Shown piece by piece: positions 45,078 to 56,296 of a stretch of DNA of 64,000 nucleotides (positions within the stretch are counted from its first letter, which is position 1; every line of letters begins with the position of its first letter). The notes beneath the pieces are model-generated. The model saw only the letters and a list, made by a program, of their open reading frames with translations, searched no databases and was not told where the DNA came from. A program made the position numbers and the translations under genes. Source of the stretch: Pristionchus mayeri (Eukaryota > Nematoda > Chromadorea > Rhabditida > Neodiplogasteridae); assembly GCA_036245805.1 (NCBI GenBank), contig BTRK01000001.1:16127087-16191086 (forward strand). Direction: 5' to 3'.

Positions 45078-48000
45078 TCACAGCATGGTCTGCTTCCGGG
45101 TGCGGAACTGTTCCTGCTGTCGGAAGAATGACGTCACGAGTCCCTCGGCGACGAAGAGCGCGCACGAGAGGAGAGTGAAGATCTGCAAAATTTATCTTTG
45201 ATTTTTGATCTTTGATCTCTGATCATGAACTCTTCTCAGTCTTAGGCATACTTCACGTGTATACGATCTCTCGTTTCGACGTAACTCTGTCTAGCTAGGA
45301 AGAAGTATCTTGTTTTGAAGGCGTAAATAATGAGATTTAACTTTTTTTAAACAACTCACTCCTGCGAGCGCCCATCCATTGATGCCGCACTGCTCCTGCG
45401 CACGCTCGAACTTGTTCAGACGGACTGTAATTGGGAGCTGATGAATACAGTATTCGGCTACAGTAAGCTACAGTACACCATGTACAATATCGTACTCAAG
45501 CTACCGTACCCTTCTGGTTCCTGAGGTAGTAATCGTCGATCCATGGGCAGGAGGAGTAGTGCATCTGGAGACCGAAGACGAGCAGACAGCAGGGCACGCA
45601 CGAGATCGTCAGCATCACACTCTGTTTATCGATTATTGATCTCCTGTTTTTATTTGTTTTTTTTGAGTGTTTGCAAAATATATCGTACCGCACGTTTATC
45701 TTGATTACTACCACACGCCTGGGAACCCCATTTGACTATCGTGCAGTATTTTTCCACTAATATCTAGAGTAACTGTTCGGTTGTGTTTCATGGTGTCCTT
45801 ATCCTTGTCTACTGGCTTTGGAAACTGATTCTGCTAACATTTTGCTGTGTAACAAAAACTCTAAACTGTCTATCAAGAGAACGCTTGTTGTTCACTTTTA
45901 TCGCTCACTCATCGTGGCGCATGCTACTTTGGAACGCGAATCTCATTATACTTTGATTTACCGTACCCGCACTACCGTAATCCTACCGTACCATGCACTT
46001 GATATTCCCGATGCGACACATAGTCAGCAGCTGCACCAGTGACGACGTGAACAGCAGCGCAACGGTGAGAGTGCCCGCGATGAACTGCAATTCGACTACC
46101 GTAATCTGAGGAAGACGAAGGTGTCGAGATGGGTCAGGCTCGTGACTGAGGGTTGTTGAGTCAGGTCAGACACATGATTCGTACCTGGAACTTGAGAGCC
46201 ATCTCAGTGAAGGTGGGAGGGAGATCTACTGCCGTGGAGTACACCCACTTGTCCGGAGTGAGCAGGAGAGACTAGAAATAGCAAATTATATTATGCAAAA
46301 GATGGTGCTCTTGGTCGGGCAATGTTCTTTTTTTAAATTCTAAAAAAATCATTGTATGCTAGTACGCCAAGTTTATACCTCTTTGTGATCTCTCCGTTTC
46401 ATATCCATTTATTGAAAAGAATAGAAACAAATGAAATTCTATTGAGTTTCGAGAATTATTCAAGTACGTGAAGATTAACCTTGAATCGATTCTTTCATGT
46501 TTTTGGAGATAAAAAAATTATAACACAACTATTCATCCGAGACGTCCTCTGGTAAAAGTTTCCCAGTGGGATACCAGTGAAATCCCAGTTGGGAGCCTGC
46601 ATGCATCTCACTGGGAAATCCACTGGGATCCTACTGCGATACCACTGTGATCCCATTGGGAAAGTCTGTTCAAGTCGCAATCCCAGTGGGATGACAGTGG
46701 AATTTCCTAGTGGGATACCAGTGGGAGTTTTCCCAGTGAGATCACAGTGGATTTTCTCAGTGGGATCACAGTGGATTTTCTCAGTGGGATCACAGTGGTA
46801 TCCCAGTGGAATCCCAGTGGGAGCGAGTTTCCCAGTGGGATCCCAGTGGATTTCCCAGTGAGATACATGCGGGCTCCCAACTGGGATTTCACTGGGATCC
46901 CACTGGGAAACTTTTACCAGAGTCAATGCGTCAGTTTCGCTATCTAAGTTACCCCTCAATTTTAAAACCTTTCCCTCATACAACACGTTTCTGCAACCGT
47001 TGATGCCACTGTGACGCAATGGCGCACGTGCTGAGTCATTCTTGTGATCTACCGCAATCTCTCACTGACCATATTCTGCTTCCCGTCGGTGTACTGGCCG
47101 AAGCCCGTGAAGACGAGGAAGTTGATGAGGATTAGCACGATCTGAAGTAGACATGAAAAAAGGGCCTAATTGTTATTGCAAACTCATTAACGCTAACTTT
47201 TTCAGTGGTATAATCTTCTGTAGGAACAAAACAGTACGCAGAACAACAATACTGCACCCTCCATTAAATAATTTTAGTTAGCTTCCATGGTTGGCACTTT
47301 TTCAGAATTCAATCAGTGGTTGCGAATACGATATGTTTCAGATGATGAGCAAAAAGAAAATCTTTTCGCAGGATCGATCAGTGTGAGGAATGATTGCGAA
47401 AACTAAAATAAAACCCACGACACCAGGCGACCGAGAGCTAATCGGGACGAGCGTGGTTACAGTAACTTCCCTACCCTTCCCTCAGTAGACTCACAATATT
47501 GGCCATTCTGACTGCGACGACGATCTTTCCTCCGTGGATCTCCGTCTTCCTTCGAGTGTCCACCTCGGATTCGAGGGCCTTCAATCAGAATCATTTAATT
47601 AAGGGCAAGGATCTTGACTCAAGATTGGAAATTGACTGAAGGTGCGATGATATCATCATGTACATTCGAGAACAGCGCGAAAGAAATAGATCTTGTTGAA
47701 CTAGCTCCGTAAGAAATTACTGATTTAGCGTGCTCTCTCGCCCAATGATGATTCATTTCTTGCGAAGAAACCCCTAATTGGAGCGAATCGGAGTATGAAT
47801 ATGAGCTAAAATAGCGCGAAATGCTACTCCACTAGTTGAATCATGCACCGAATGAAGAAGATAATTTCTTGCGTAGCCATCCCTAGCACAGCTTGCAACA
47901 TCAATAAGAAACTAGCAAGCGAGTTATTGAGCGAGATTTTCAACTCCTGTATCAAGTGCTCGCCTGTGCTACAAGTATGAGTCTGTTGAGTGTGCCCGAC

Positions 48001-48374
48001 GAGGCCTTCCTCATCGGATCTCCGTTCGCTCCCATCGCACCAACCATCGCCGTGAAGTCACGCTTCATTTTCTGGAAATTAAAATATAAAATAGACACAA
48101 ATTCCTCCTTGAATAGGTAGTTAAACGATTTCTTTGGAAAAGAGAACTCTATTGAGTCAGTTGAGTTTCACGCATCCTTCAAACGTATAGAACTACACTT
48201 TCCTCGATAGTTTCTTCCCGTTTTTTCGCTGAATTGAAAAAAACAATAAATGCTACTGATTATTTCCCATGGAGAATCGCATAAATTTTTGAATTATTGA
48301 CATGTTTAAAATAAAGGGCTAACCCCATCGATGAAGGAGGCCTTCTCAGCTGCTTTTGCTGCCTTGTCTGACAT
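45078..48374 (-). CDS. Four-transmembrane protein (255 aa)
   Basis: Nine exons, all in phase: 48324-48374, 47973-48071, 47495-47578, 47070-47141, 46185-46271, 45992-46084, 45510-45621, 45360-45424, 45078-45182. Cytosolic start MSDKAAKAAEKASF and a basic stretch, then TM1 (VRMANIIVLILINFLVFTG), an outer loop with KWVYSTAVDLPP, TM2 (FIAGTLTVALLFTSSLVQLL), TM3 (SVMLTISCVPCCLLVFGLQ), a loop with HYSSCPWIDDYYLR, TM4 (ALAGIFTLLSCALFVAEGLV) and a short basic tail. Topology is that of claudin/MARVEL-like proteins. The loop lacks the W-GLW-C-C claudin signature, so I do not assign it to that family. The intron at 46272-47069 contains the palindromic CCCAGTGGGA element. Confidence 0.75.
46547..46922. 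repeat. Foldback built of CCCAGTGGGA repeats
   Basis: Ends CTCTGGTAAAAGTTTCCCAG and its complement, CTGGGAAACTTTTACCAGAG. The interior consists of about 25 copies or variants of the self-complementary word TCCCAGTGGGA spaced 8-20 bp apart, so it is at once a minisatellite and a large palindrome (about 375 bp). It is intronic in the four-TM gene. Confidence 0.9.
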
Positions 48375-50561
48375 CTCTCTGGAAGATCTCGACGACGCCC
48401 ACCTACAATTTGCAATTTCCTGCCCGCTTCCGATAGATTATTGACCACGCGAGGTAATTGAAAGATGAATACTGAACGATAAAATGAAACATCAAAACAA
48501 GTAGGTTTCAATGAGCTGCGAAAAAATATTAATTAATCAAATTTGGTTTGTCACGTAGATAGGGGAATAGAATATTGATTAGCTCTTGAAAGGGCGCCGT
48601 GGTCAACAACTGCTCATCAAATGAAGAGATTCCTCTGGCAAACAACTCTGATTCATCACTCATTTCCGAGAGAGACGGGTAGGATTCAGTTGATATGAAA
48701 TCCGCCAGATATTACAGGAAAGAAGCCAATGCGGGGAATTTGCAGCAACGAAGAGGAAGAGAGACGATCGATAATCCCTGCATCAGGGAACTTGCAAATT
48801 CTTATTTTAGTTTAGCCTACGCACTAAGAGACTCGCTATCGGTAGAGACCACAAGCCAATCTGCCGATTTTTTGCCTGGTACCAATTCAGTGTCAAATGA
48901 GTCCCATTGGTGTGAATAACACCCTACTCCCCCTCCACGTTAGATAGATATCTCATCTTTGAGCTAAGTTATGACCATAGCATATGTGATTCATTGATGA
49001 ATGGTGTTGTACAGTGGTGGTCATTGATATCTTGAATGGAAAGAGAGCTAGAGCAAAGTCATTATCATCATTGCAGCCATGAGGGAATTAGGAGAACTTT
49101 ACGAATGATAAGCAAGAAAGGGCGAAGGATCGCAGACTGACGTCCATCTAGTGCACAATGACGATCACTCTAGTTCTACAGTAATCAGCAGAAGCGTGCG
49201 CGCTAAATTAGCCCAACTATCGCGCGCACTCTGCGCGATTGAGCTCATAAGGAACACGTCTCGGAAACACTCACGTTGCCTATTAGGGCATTCGTTAAGG
49301 GGCAGAGAGTAAGAGGAGAAAGCATGCCGAGTCTCGAAAACAAGCCAAAAATAAGCAGAAGAAGGGCTAAAAGTGGTGTGATCTTAAGAGAAGTTTCTTG
49401 CTAGCTCGTCCAAGAAGCTAATTTGCATGGAGAATGGATACTTCCTGCATTCTCGGAATTTCTCACGAAAGATTAGTCAGGCTCTCCCCTCTCCGAGCAC
49501 TCTCTCACTCAATCTGGTCTAGAGATGCTGGCTAACGAATACACTCATTGCTACTGAAGAGAGATAGAGATGAATGCCTAGTTCAGAGGTGTATTTCTGG
49601 GCACCGAAATCCGCGGATTCCCTGGAACTGTCAATAAGCGTACGGATTCGCTCTCTCTCAGTCTTGCACACCCTATGTTCAGTTAGAATTAGCAAGAGAG
49701 TGTGGGGCATCTTGGGAGTGAGGAAATTATTTGCCGTGACAAAAACAGCACCCAAGCCACCGGAGAAGGAACGGTTTTCGCTTTTTACGGAACTTCAATC
49801 TCAAATCTATCCAGGGAGTCTACAACGTCAATCTCAAATCTATCCAGGGAGATCCGTCTAATAGCAGACATAAAATAAACTGAACAAATTGAAAACATCA
49901 ATTCTAGGTGGAAATATAAATAGCGAAGGCTAGGCGATCCAATGGGGCATTTGGAGTGAATTTCATCTCAATCTGCGCAAATCTATTCGGATCGCCGCTA
50001 TCAGAAGTGAAAATTTGATATGAAATCAAGTCAGGGCGGGGGAGAGGGAGAGGGAGACAGATTATAAACGGGAGGGAGGGGCTTCACCCACTCCTTCCAT
50101 TGCCTCTAGAGGAATCTCTAGTCTCTCAATCAGCTTATGAGGAGGGGGAAGGAGGGAGAGAGGGGAGAGGTAAAGACTCGCGCACACCTGAGTTAGAGTA
50201 GTACACGAGAGAGGCGAAAGGGAAGGAACTAATAATACGGGCTGGGGAATCTCCCCGAGGAGCAGAGAAGATATTGAGAATGTCTAGAGAAGAGAAAAAG
50301 TAAATGTTAATCAGAGTCGATCTCATTAGGGAAAAATGACTCATGGAGAGCGAGAGATCGAATAGAGAGAATTACTCACGTGAGACGTATTTCTCAAGCA
50401 GGACGGAATTTGAGTGGTCTTTTCCAGCTACTATACATTTCTAAAATTACAACTTCTAAAGGGATATCCACTACCAAGTGAGAGATTGTATGGAACGGAG
50501 AGTGCCAGTATAGGGGGGGGGAAGAGGCCTCATTGTCAGCTGAAGTTTGACCTTTGACCCT

Positions 50562-50600
50562 CGAATGAAACCACCCCCCCCCCCCCCCCCCGGTTTCATT
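50562..50600. repeat. C homopolymer inside a short palindrome
   Basis: AATGAAACC, a run of about 18-20 C, then GGTTTCATT; a run of about 9-10 G lies 50 bp upstream near 50511-50521. Confidence 0.7.
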
Positions 50601-50842
50601 AGACGCCCCTCACCAGCTGTCACCTGGCCATGCGCAAAATTTGACACGGCGACGATTCGGAAAGGGAGCACCAGGGAGGGCGCACCGCACACCGCACACC
50701 AGGTCTCATTATAGCTATCGCTACCCATGTGGTGTTGGGTCATCGGCTCATCGGGGCAGGCATTGTTTCCTTGTCGGTTAGGTAAGACCCGGTATACAAC
50801 ATAGAAAGCATTCGATCGAGGTCTAGGCGTGTCAAAGATGAA

Positions 50843-50886
50843 GTCTTTAAAAATTCCCACACAGCAGTGTTGGAATTTTTAAAGAC
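50843..50886. repeat. Short miRNA-precursor-like hairpin
   Basis: GTCTTTAAAAATTCCCACA and TGTTGGAATTTTTAAAGAC pair over 19 nt with one mismatch around a CAGCAG loop. It is intergenic. Expression is unknown, and the arms are shorter than a typical miRNA precursor. Confidence 0.45.
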
Positions 50887-53800
50887 AATAAGGAATCAAA
50901 AAGAAGGAGAGAAATTTGACGGAAATTTGTCAATGAAAGAAGAGATAATTTTTCAAATTTCTTTGTCGGAAATGAGTAATCAGCTATTAACGACGACTCT
51001 CCGTAATAAGGAAAATGTGAAACACTATTCGAGCAGGCGAAAGTTCACCCACCTTCACGAAACAGAAGAGAGAAGGGCAGGGATATGGACATACAATCGG
51101 GGTAAGAGGGGAGAAGCGCACTCATTATGAACCAATAAGCTAATTACATGCTGCTGTATCCTTTGACTCGGAACAATCGAGGCAGTGACTCTCTCCAAAT
51201 CACACTCTCTCGTCGGTTAGAAAGAGCGAGAGAGCACGGGAAAAGAAGAGAGTGCGATGACTGGCGCACCGTGCTGTCTCCAGCTGTGCGAGGCCAAATC
51301 AGGACTGGACAGGGTGTGTATGACTCTCTCATTTTCTCGTGCTTTCTCGCCAATCAGAGCAAGTGAGAGAGTGAGGGAAACGGAGATAGCACTAACTTTG
51401 AGAGGGAAATTCGTTGAAGTCTGCAAGTATCACAGTGGGGATTCCTACTTGGAAGGGGGATGATCCACCCCCGGCTTAGCCAGAGTGATTGAGCAGGGCG
51501 AACTATCCCCGCTCTAGAAGTATGCCCAAGTTGAAAATGTGGTCGAATGAAATGGAAAACTGTGGATTATCTTTGTTTTCCTGTGTAGAAAGAGATCATC
51601 TCTCCGGATTAGCCATAGGAAGTGATCCCACCAAGTTGTAACCACCCTGTAAATTCTTCTGAATTAGAGTTGTTACAAAGCGAGCCATGCTGATTGGGGC
51701 GAGAAAAAGTTTATGAGAACATGTCATACGTCATGCTGTCGACTTCCCTACATTCCCAGGTTGATTAAAATGAAAACTATATTTTTGCAGACTAGTAGCG
51801 AGCGTGTTGCTGTTGAAATACACATTTACTCTGGTTTTGACCCCGCATGGGTTCAAACCGAGAAATTAGTCTGTCTGATAATGCGGATCAGAAGCTGAAG
51901 ACGTGCAGGAAATGTGCAAGGATGGGGAGCAAAACTTACGGAATCCCGGAAATTGTGACCGGATTCTAGTAAAGTTCGAGAAACGATACCACGATGTGAA
52001 ATGAAGAAACAGTGATTTCGTTTTTCGCACTCTATATGCTAGTCATCTATTACTACGTCTAGAGCACGATGAATCTGAGGAATCCTTATGGAATTGCGCA
52101 AGAAGAAAGAGGAGAAGCCCCTCGTGAATAGGGCACGATACCATGAATGAATCCCCCCTCGCTCTCTCACTTCCGCCCACTCTCTCGCACTCTCCTCCTT
52201 CTCTGCGCCCTCTCCCTTTCTCGTACTCTCTCGCTCCCTCTCCCCGTCTGACTCTCTCAATATCGCCTGCTCTCTCGCTCCGTCTAGTCGACGAGAGAGC
52301 ATGAGAAATGTGAGAGTTGGAAGATCAGGGATAATCCGCACATCCGATGATATGCTAGCAAACATGTGAAAATTCTGGAAGATTGAGGAAGGAGAGGCTT
52401 CGTTGACGCTGCAGCTCTTTAATCACGTGTAAACCTCGAGGTCTCGATTTGTAGCGAATTGAGGGGGATAATGGGGAAGACGAGAAAAAAGAGAGAGGCA
52501 AAACATGCGATGGCAACAAATTTTTCATGCAAACAAGGAAGAAGTCAAGAGATCGAGGCTGATGAAGGGAACTCAATTGAAGGAGGAAGGAATCTTCACG
52601 TCTTCAGGGCATCCATGAGGATGAGCAAAATAACATCAGATGTACTATCAGAAGCAGGAAGAAGAGGATGAATAGGGACTGAAGTATCCATTCGATGGAA
52701 TGGGAAAGCTAACAGCAATATTGTAGGGTTAGCGCCTCTATGTCAATACAATTTCGGACACTTTGTTCTGGTATTGTGATAATTTCAGTTGAATAACACT
52801 CGATAAAATCATCATATAAACGTACTAAGGAGACTACAGCGAAGACGAATTCACTGACTACTGATAGACTGGGGAAGTTTGTGCAAAACAAGGCAAAATC
52901 AAGGAAGTAGGGGGAAAAGAAGGGAAGGGTCAGGACTTGTAATTCAATAGAAGGGAGAAGGGATCGACTCTCCATTTACTCGCTTTCTCATTCTGCTAAA
53001 TGGCCTCACTGCTGTGATTCTTCTAGCAGCATATCGTCAGACTCTCTCCATTCCGCCCACTCTCTCGCTTTCCATGACCTACTAGAGAGTATGCAATGGG
53101 AAGAGAGCTGAACATGCATTAGACAGTCAGAGATAGCGAGAGATAGCGGGAATGGAGAGAGCACAGACAGAGACTGAGGAGAACAGGAAGTAAGGCGGGG
53201 ATGGGCAAAACAGCTGAGCATGCTGCAGGCAATCTGAGGCTACATAGAAGAATAGGGTAGGTCAGTGTGACGTCACTTGTACGAGGTCTACTTTGTCAGT
53301 TAGTCTTCCGCCATTCGACTCTTCCGAAGCATTCACAAGAACGGGATACTTTTCGAATCCTGCAATGCGCAAAGGTGGAGTTCAGGCTTGTGACATCGAA
53401 GGTGCAGAGCCGTTGCAGTACGAATACCGCAAGAAATAGTCAATTGAAACAGAAAAGGAACCACTACAGCAGTCAAAAGAGATAAAAATTAGCTGAAGTT
53501 GGACAGTTTTCCATCTATTTTTAACGATTGTCTAATGGGAAAATAAAGAATCTCAAATCAGTCATGAGCTATGGTTAACAGTATTCTTGTCTTCTCAATC
53601 TTATAGACTAACCGATGCCAGTAGTCTTGGCTGTGAGGAGTCGAGAGACGCAAGATCAGTACAAGGAGCGGGAATGAAAGAGATTGATCGAATGCATAAA
53701 ACTAAACTGCAACTGAAAACGGTCTAACAAGATTCATACTCCAATGAGACCCCCGTGATTACTCTGTCGAATGAAAACAAAGGAGTTGAAAAAAAGAAAT

Positions 53801-53901
53801 AATTTATTCATCAATCTCTGCATGAATCAGTGCTTATCTTCTCAATGAAGGAATGCCTAGCGTCTACCGATGAGACTGAAAAGGGGTGACTAGAACGTTC
53901 C

Positions 53902-54432
53902 CTACAATATAATCACTAACGCATCGACGTCGACGCCGTAGGCGATGAGCCCGTCCTTCAGTCTTCTCGACATGCGTCTGCCGGTGCTCCGAATCAACTC
54001 GAGCAGCTTGGGGTCGTCCGGCTAAACAAATTTGTAGGACTAAAGTGATTAAAGTGTAAACAAAGTGAAATAAGAATAGAAGAATAATTACCTCGACATT
54101 CTCGATGCCCCACCAGCTGATCGGCCAGTTGCCCTCCCACTCAATTCTGACCTCGACACCGTAGCCTGTAAAACAATGAAGATTCCATGTTTCTTCGATG
54201 ATTGCGACTCACGATCGCTCCATCGCAGCTGATGCAGCCTCTCTATGTTCCAACGGGCGTTCTGTCGGTCCTCCGGCGCCAGATGCGCGGTGAACCACCC
54301 GTGGCCTAAAATAGGAATGGATTCCAAAAGATCAACAGGAAACTCACGAGCGAGTGCATCTTGGTGCCAGTTTTCTATTCGCGGGTCCTTCTTCTCCTTT
54401 CCTACGGCCATTATCTGACACCGCTTGCCCAT
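53902..54432 (-). CDS. Unrecognised 123-aa protein (tandem paralogue 1)
   Basis: Four exons in phase: 54348-54432, 54213-54305, 54092-54165, 53902-54021. It starts at a Met just after an acceptor-like TTTTACAG (MGKRCQIMAVGKEKKDPR), then WHQDALAR, HLAPEDRQNARWNIERLHQLR, VRIEWEGNWPISWWGIENVE, and a C-terminal helix (LLELIRSTGRRMSRRLKDG) ending AYGVDVDALVIIL. The Trp-rich WEGNWPISWW core is identical in the neighbouring paralogue. No signal peptide or membrane segment. Family unknown to me. The TTTTACAG right at the start codon would suit a trans-spliced leader, but an unseen coding exon upstream is equally possible. Confidence 0.75.
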
Positions 54433-55285
54433 CCTGTAAAAGATAAGCAATAATCTAGAGTAGCACGATGCACAGCACTAAAGGAGAAGGAAGACAAACT
54501 GGAAAATTGGAAAGATTTCGAATGAGTCTTCCCGGATCACTTCCCTTCCTCACGCTTTGATCTCTCTGCGCGCTCCCCCTTTCACATATTCTCTCACATC
54601 CTCCCTCCCTAGAGATCACTAGTGTCTGATCAGTCTCCGAAGTGAAGAGACCCAAATTCAAGTAAAAATATTGATTCTAGAAGGAGGGAATGAATTCAGG
54701 GAAGGTAGCCCACCTGATGAGAACGACTGCTCGCGACGAGGCAAAGGGGAGCGAATGAATGGAAAGAATCAAGAGAAAATATGGAAATTAGAAGAATGAA
54801 TTTGCATAGCTGAAGCATACGTGATGATTCGATAGAAGTCCACTAATTGGACACTGGCAAACAATTAATTGATCAAACTTTTTCAGCACGAACTAAAATC
54901 CTTCGCAGATTGCGGTCTTACAATGGTTGGTCCGAGAGTGTCCATGGAGTTTCATAACAGACCTAGTGCATTCGAAAGAGGAGAAAATTCTAAGAACTTC
55001 TGTTTTTTTCCAAATTTGCTAACTTCATGTAGAAGTTCTTGTAGAAGTTAGTGTAGAAGTTAGTTCTGTGTCAGAATTTAAGCGACTTGAATTACAGGTA
55101 TGAATCTGCTCTTACGATAGTTCTGCATTTGGAAAGATCGATAGAAATAAAGAAACAAGTATTTATCAAGCTCAACGGGAAACAGTAACTATCTTCCCAG
55201 AGAAGAGATGCCTAACGTCCCTCGTTGATTCTGAAATAGGTCACTAGAAAAAAAATTTAAAAAATAAAAATTATTTATTTATTTA
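54433..55285. other. Intergenic between tandem paralogues
   Basis: No exon seen. A short run of direct repeats, AGAAGTTCTTGTAGAAGTTA, is at about 55030-55065. Confidence 0.45.
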
Positions 55286-55960
55286 TTAACATGAAAGCAC
55301 TAACTCATCAACATCGATGCCATAAGCAATGAGGCCATTCCTGAGTGATCTTGTGATCTCAGTGCTACGGATCAACTCGATCAGATTAGGATCGTCGAAC
55401 TAAAATAACTGAGTATCTTTCGCAGGAGTCAAAAGTGATTATTGGCACTAGGTCGAATGAGAAATATGACGTCATGTCTCCTTTGATATTTCAAAGGCGA
55501 CATGACGTCACGTCTAGTTCTCATCGGCCCTAGTTCCGCAGAAGTGCCGAAACGATTTATGGTGAATTAAGGTGAGAAATGAAAACTAGCAAACTAACCG
55601 AAACGCTTTCGATGCTCCACCAACTGATCGGCCAATTGCCTTCCCACTCAATTCTCAACTCCATGCCGAACCCTTTGAAAGAGAAAATTTCTCATCATAT
55701 TCTATTGTTGCAACTCACCTTCTCTGTACCGTAACTCGTGGAGACGGACGTATGCCCACTGAACGTCCGATCGTTCCTCAGGAGCGACATTCACTCTGTT
55801 GAAGCCATAGTCTGAAATTGAATTTAAAAAATAAAAACAAAAGCAATTTTTAAAAAAATCGAAGAACAAACTCACAATCCAGTGCTTGCTGGTGCCAATT
55901 GTCAATCCGCGGATCCTTCTTCTCCCTCCCGGTATCCAGGATCTGAGATCTCTTGCCCAT
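55286..55960 (-). CDS. Unrecognised 121-aa protein (tandem paralogue 2)
   Basis: Four exons, 55876-55960, 55719-55811, 55599-55672 and 55286-55399, with sizes 85, 93, 74 and 114 nt against 85, 93, 74 and 120 in the downstream paralogue. Start MGKRSQILDTGREKKDPR, middle GFNRVNVAPEERSDVQWAYV and LRIEWEGNWPISWWSIESVS, end DDPNLIELIRSTEITRSLRN. Overall similarity is moderate, so the duplication is old. The third exon uses a weak acceptor (CAAAG). A 95-bp MITE sits in intron 3. Confidence 0.75.
55443..55537. repeat. MITE, CTAGGTCGGATGA family (copy 7)
   Basis: A full hairpin: TTGGCACTAGGTCGAATGAG with TGACGTCATGTCTCCTTTG, and the complementary right arm CAAAGGCGACATGACGTCAC ending CGGCCCTAGTTCC. 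Confidence 0.85.
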
Positions 55961-56296
55961 ATCTGAAAAGAGAACCACTACTAGGAAAGACAACCAAGAT
56001 AGAGAACCCACCAGAGTCGAACGACCAGCCGCCAAGAAGAAAAGAGGAGAGAATGAAAGATGAGAATGAAGAGGAAACAGGGAAATGAGGAGATTGATGC
56101 AAATGAAGAGCAGAAACACTGATGAATGAATAGTTGATGAAAATCACCATCGATTTGCTAAAATCAAAATCCTTCGCCAATTCCATGAAATAAGACATAG
56201 ACTAGTCTGTTTCACTGTTCTCTATCTTGAATGTAGGACAAAGATGATACTCATCGTTTATCAGTGAGGTATTGACTAGTAAAACTTCTCGTTGAT

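Larger units (their letters stand above)
48375..53901. other. Gene-poor, GA/CT-rich region
   Basis: I found no gene I could support in 5.5 kb. Clusters of GA/CT words such as CTCTCTCGC and CGAGAGAGCACG recur at about 50040-50230, 51190-51400, 52150-52300 and 53030-53160. A 23-bp direct duplication (core CTCAAATCTATCCAGGGA) lies at about 49795-49852. Open frames on both strands are low-complexity or lack splice partners. Confidence 0.5.

Noticed and set aside
46547..46922. CRISPR-like array
   Set aside because: Repeats are short, self-complementary and irregularly spaced, in an intron of a eukaryotic gene.
50471..50860. 129-codon minus-strand ORF with a Gly run
   Set aside because: It runs through the C homopolymer and the hairpin at 50.84 kb, with no splice partner.
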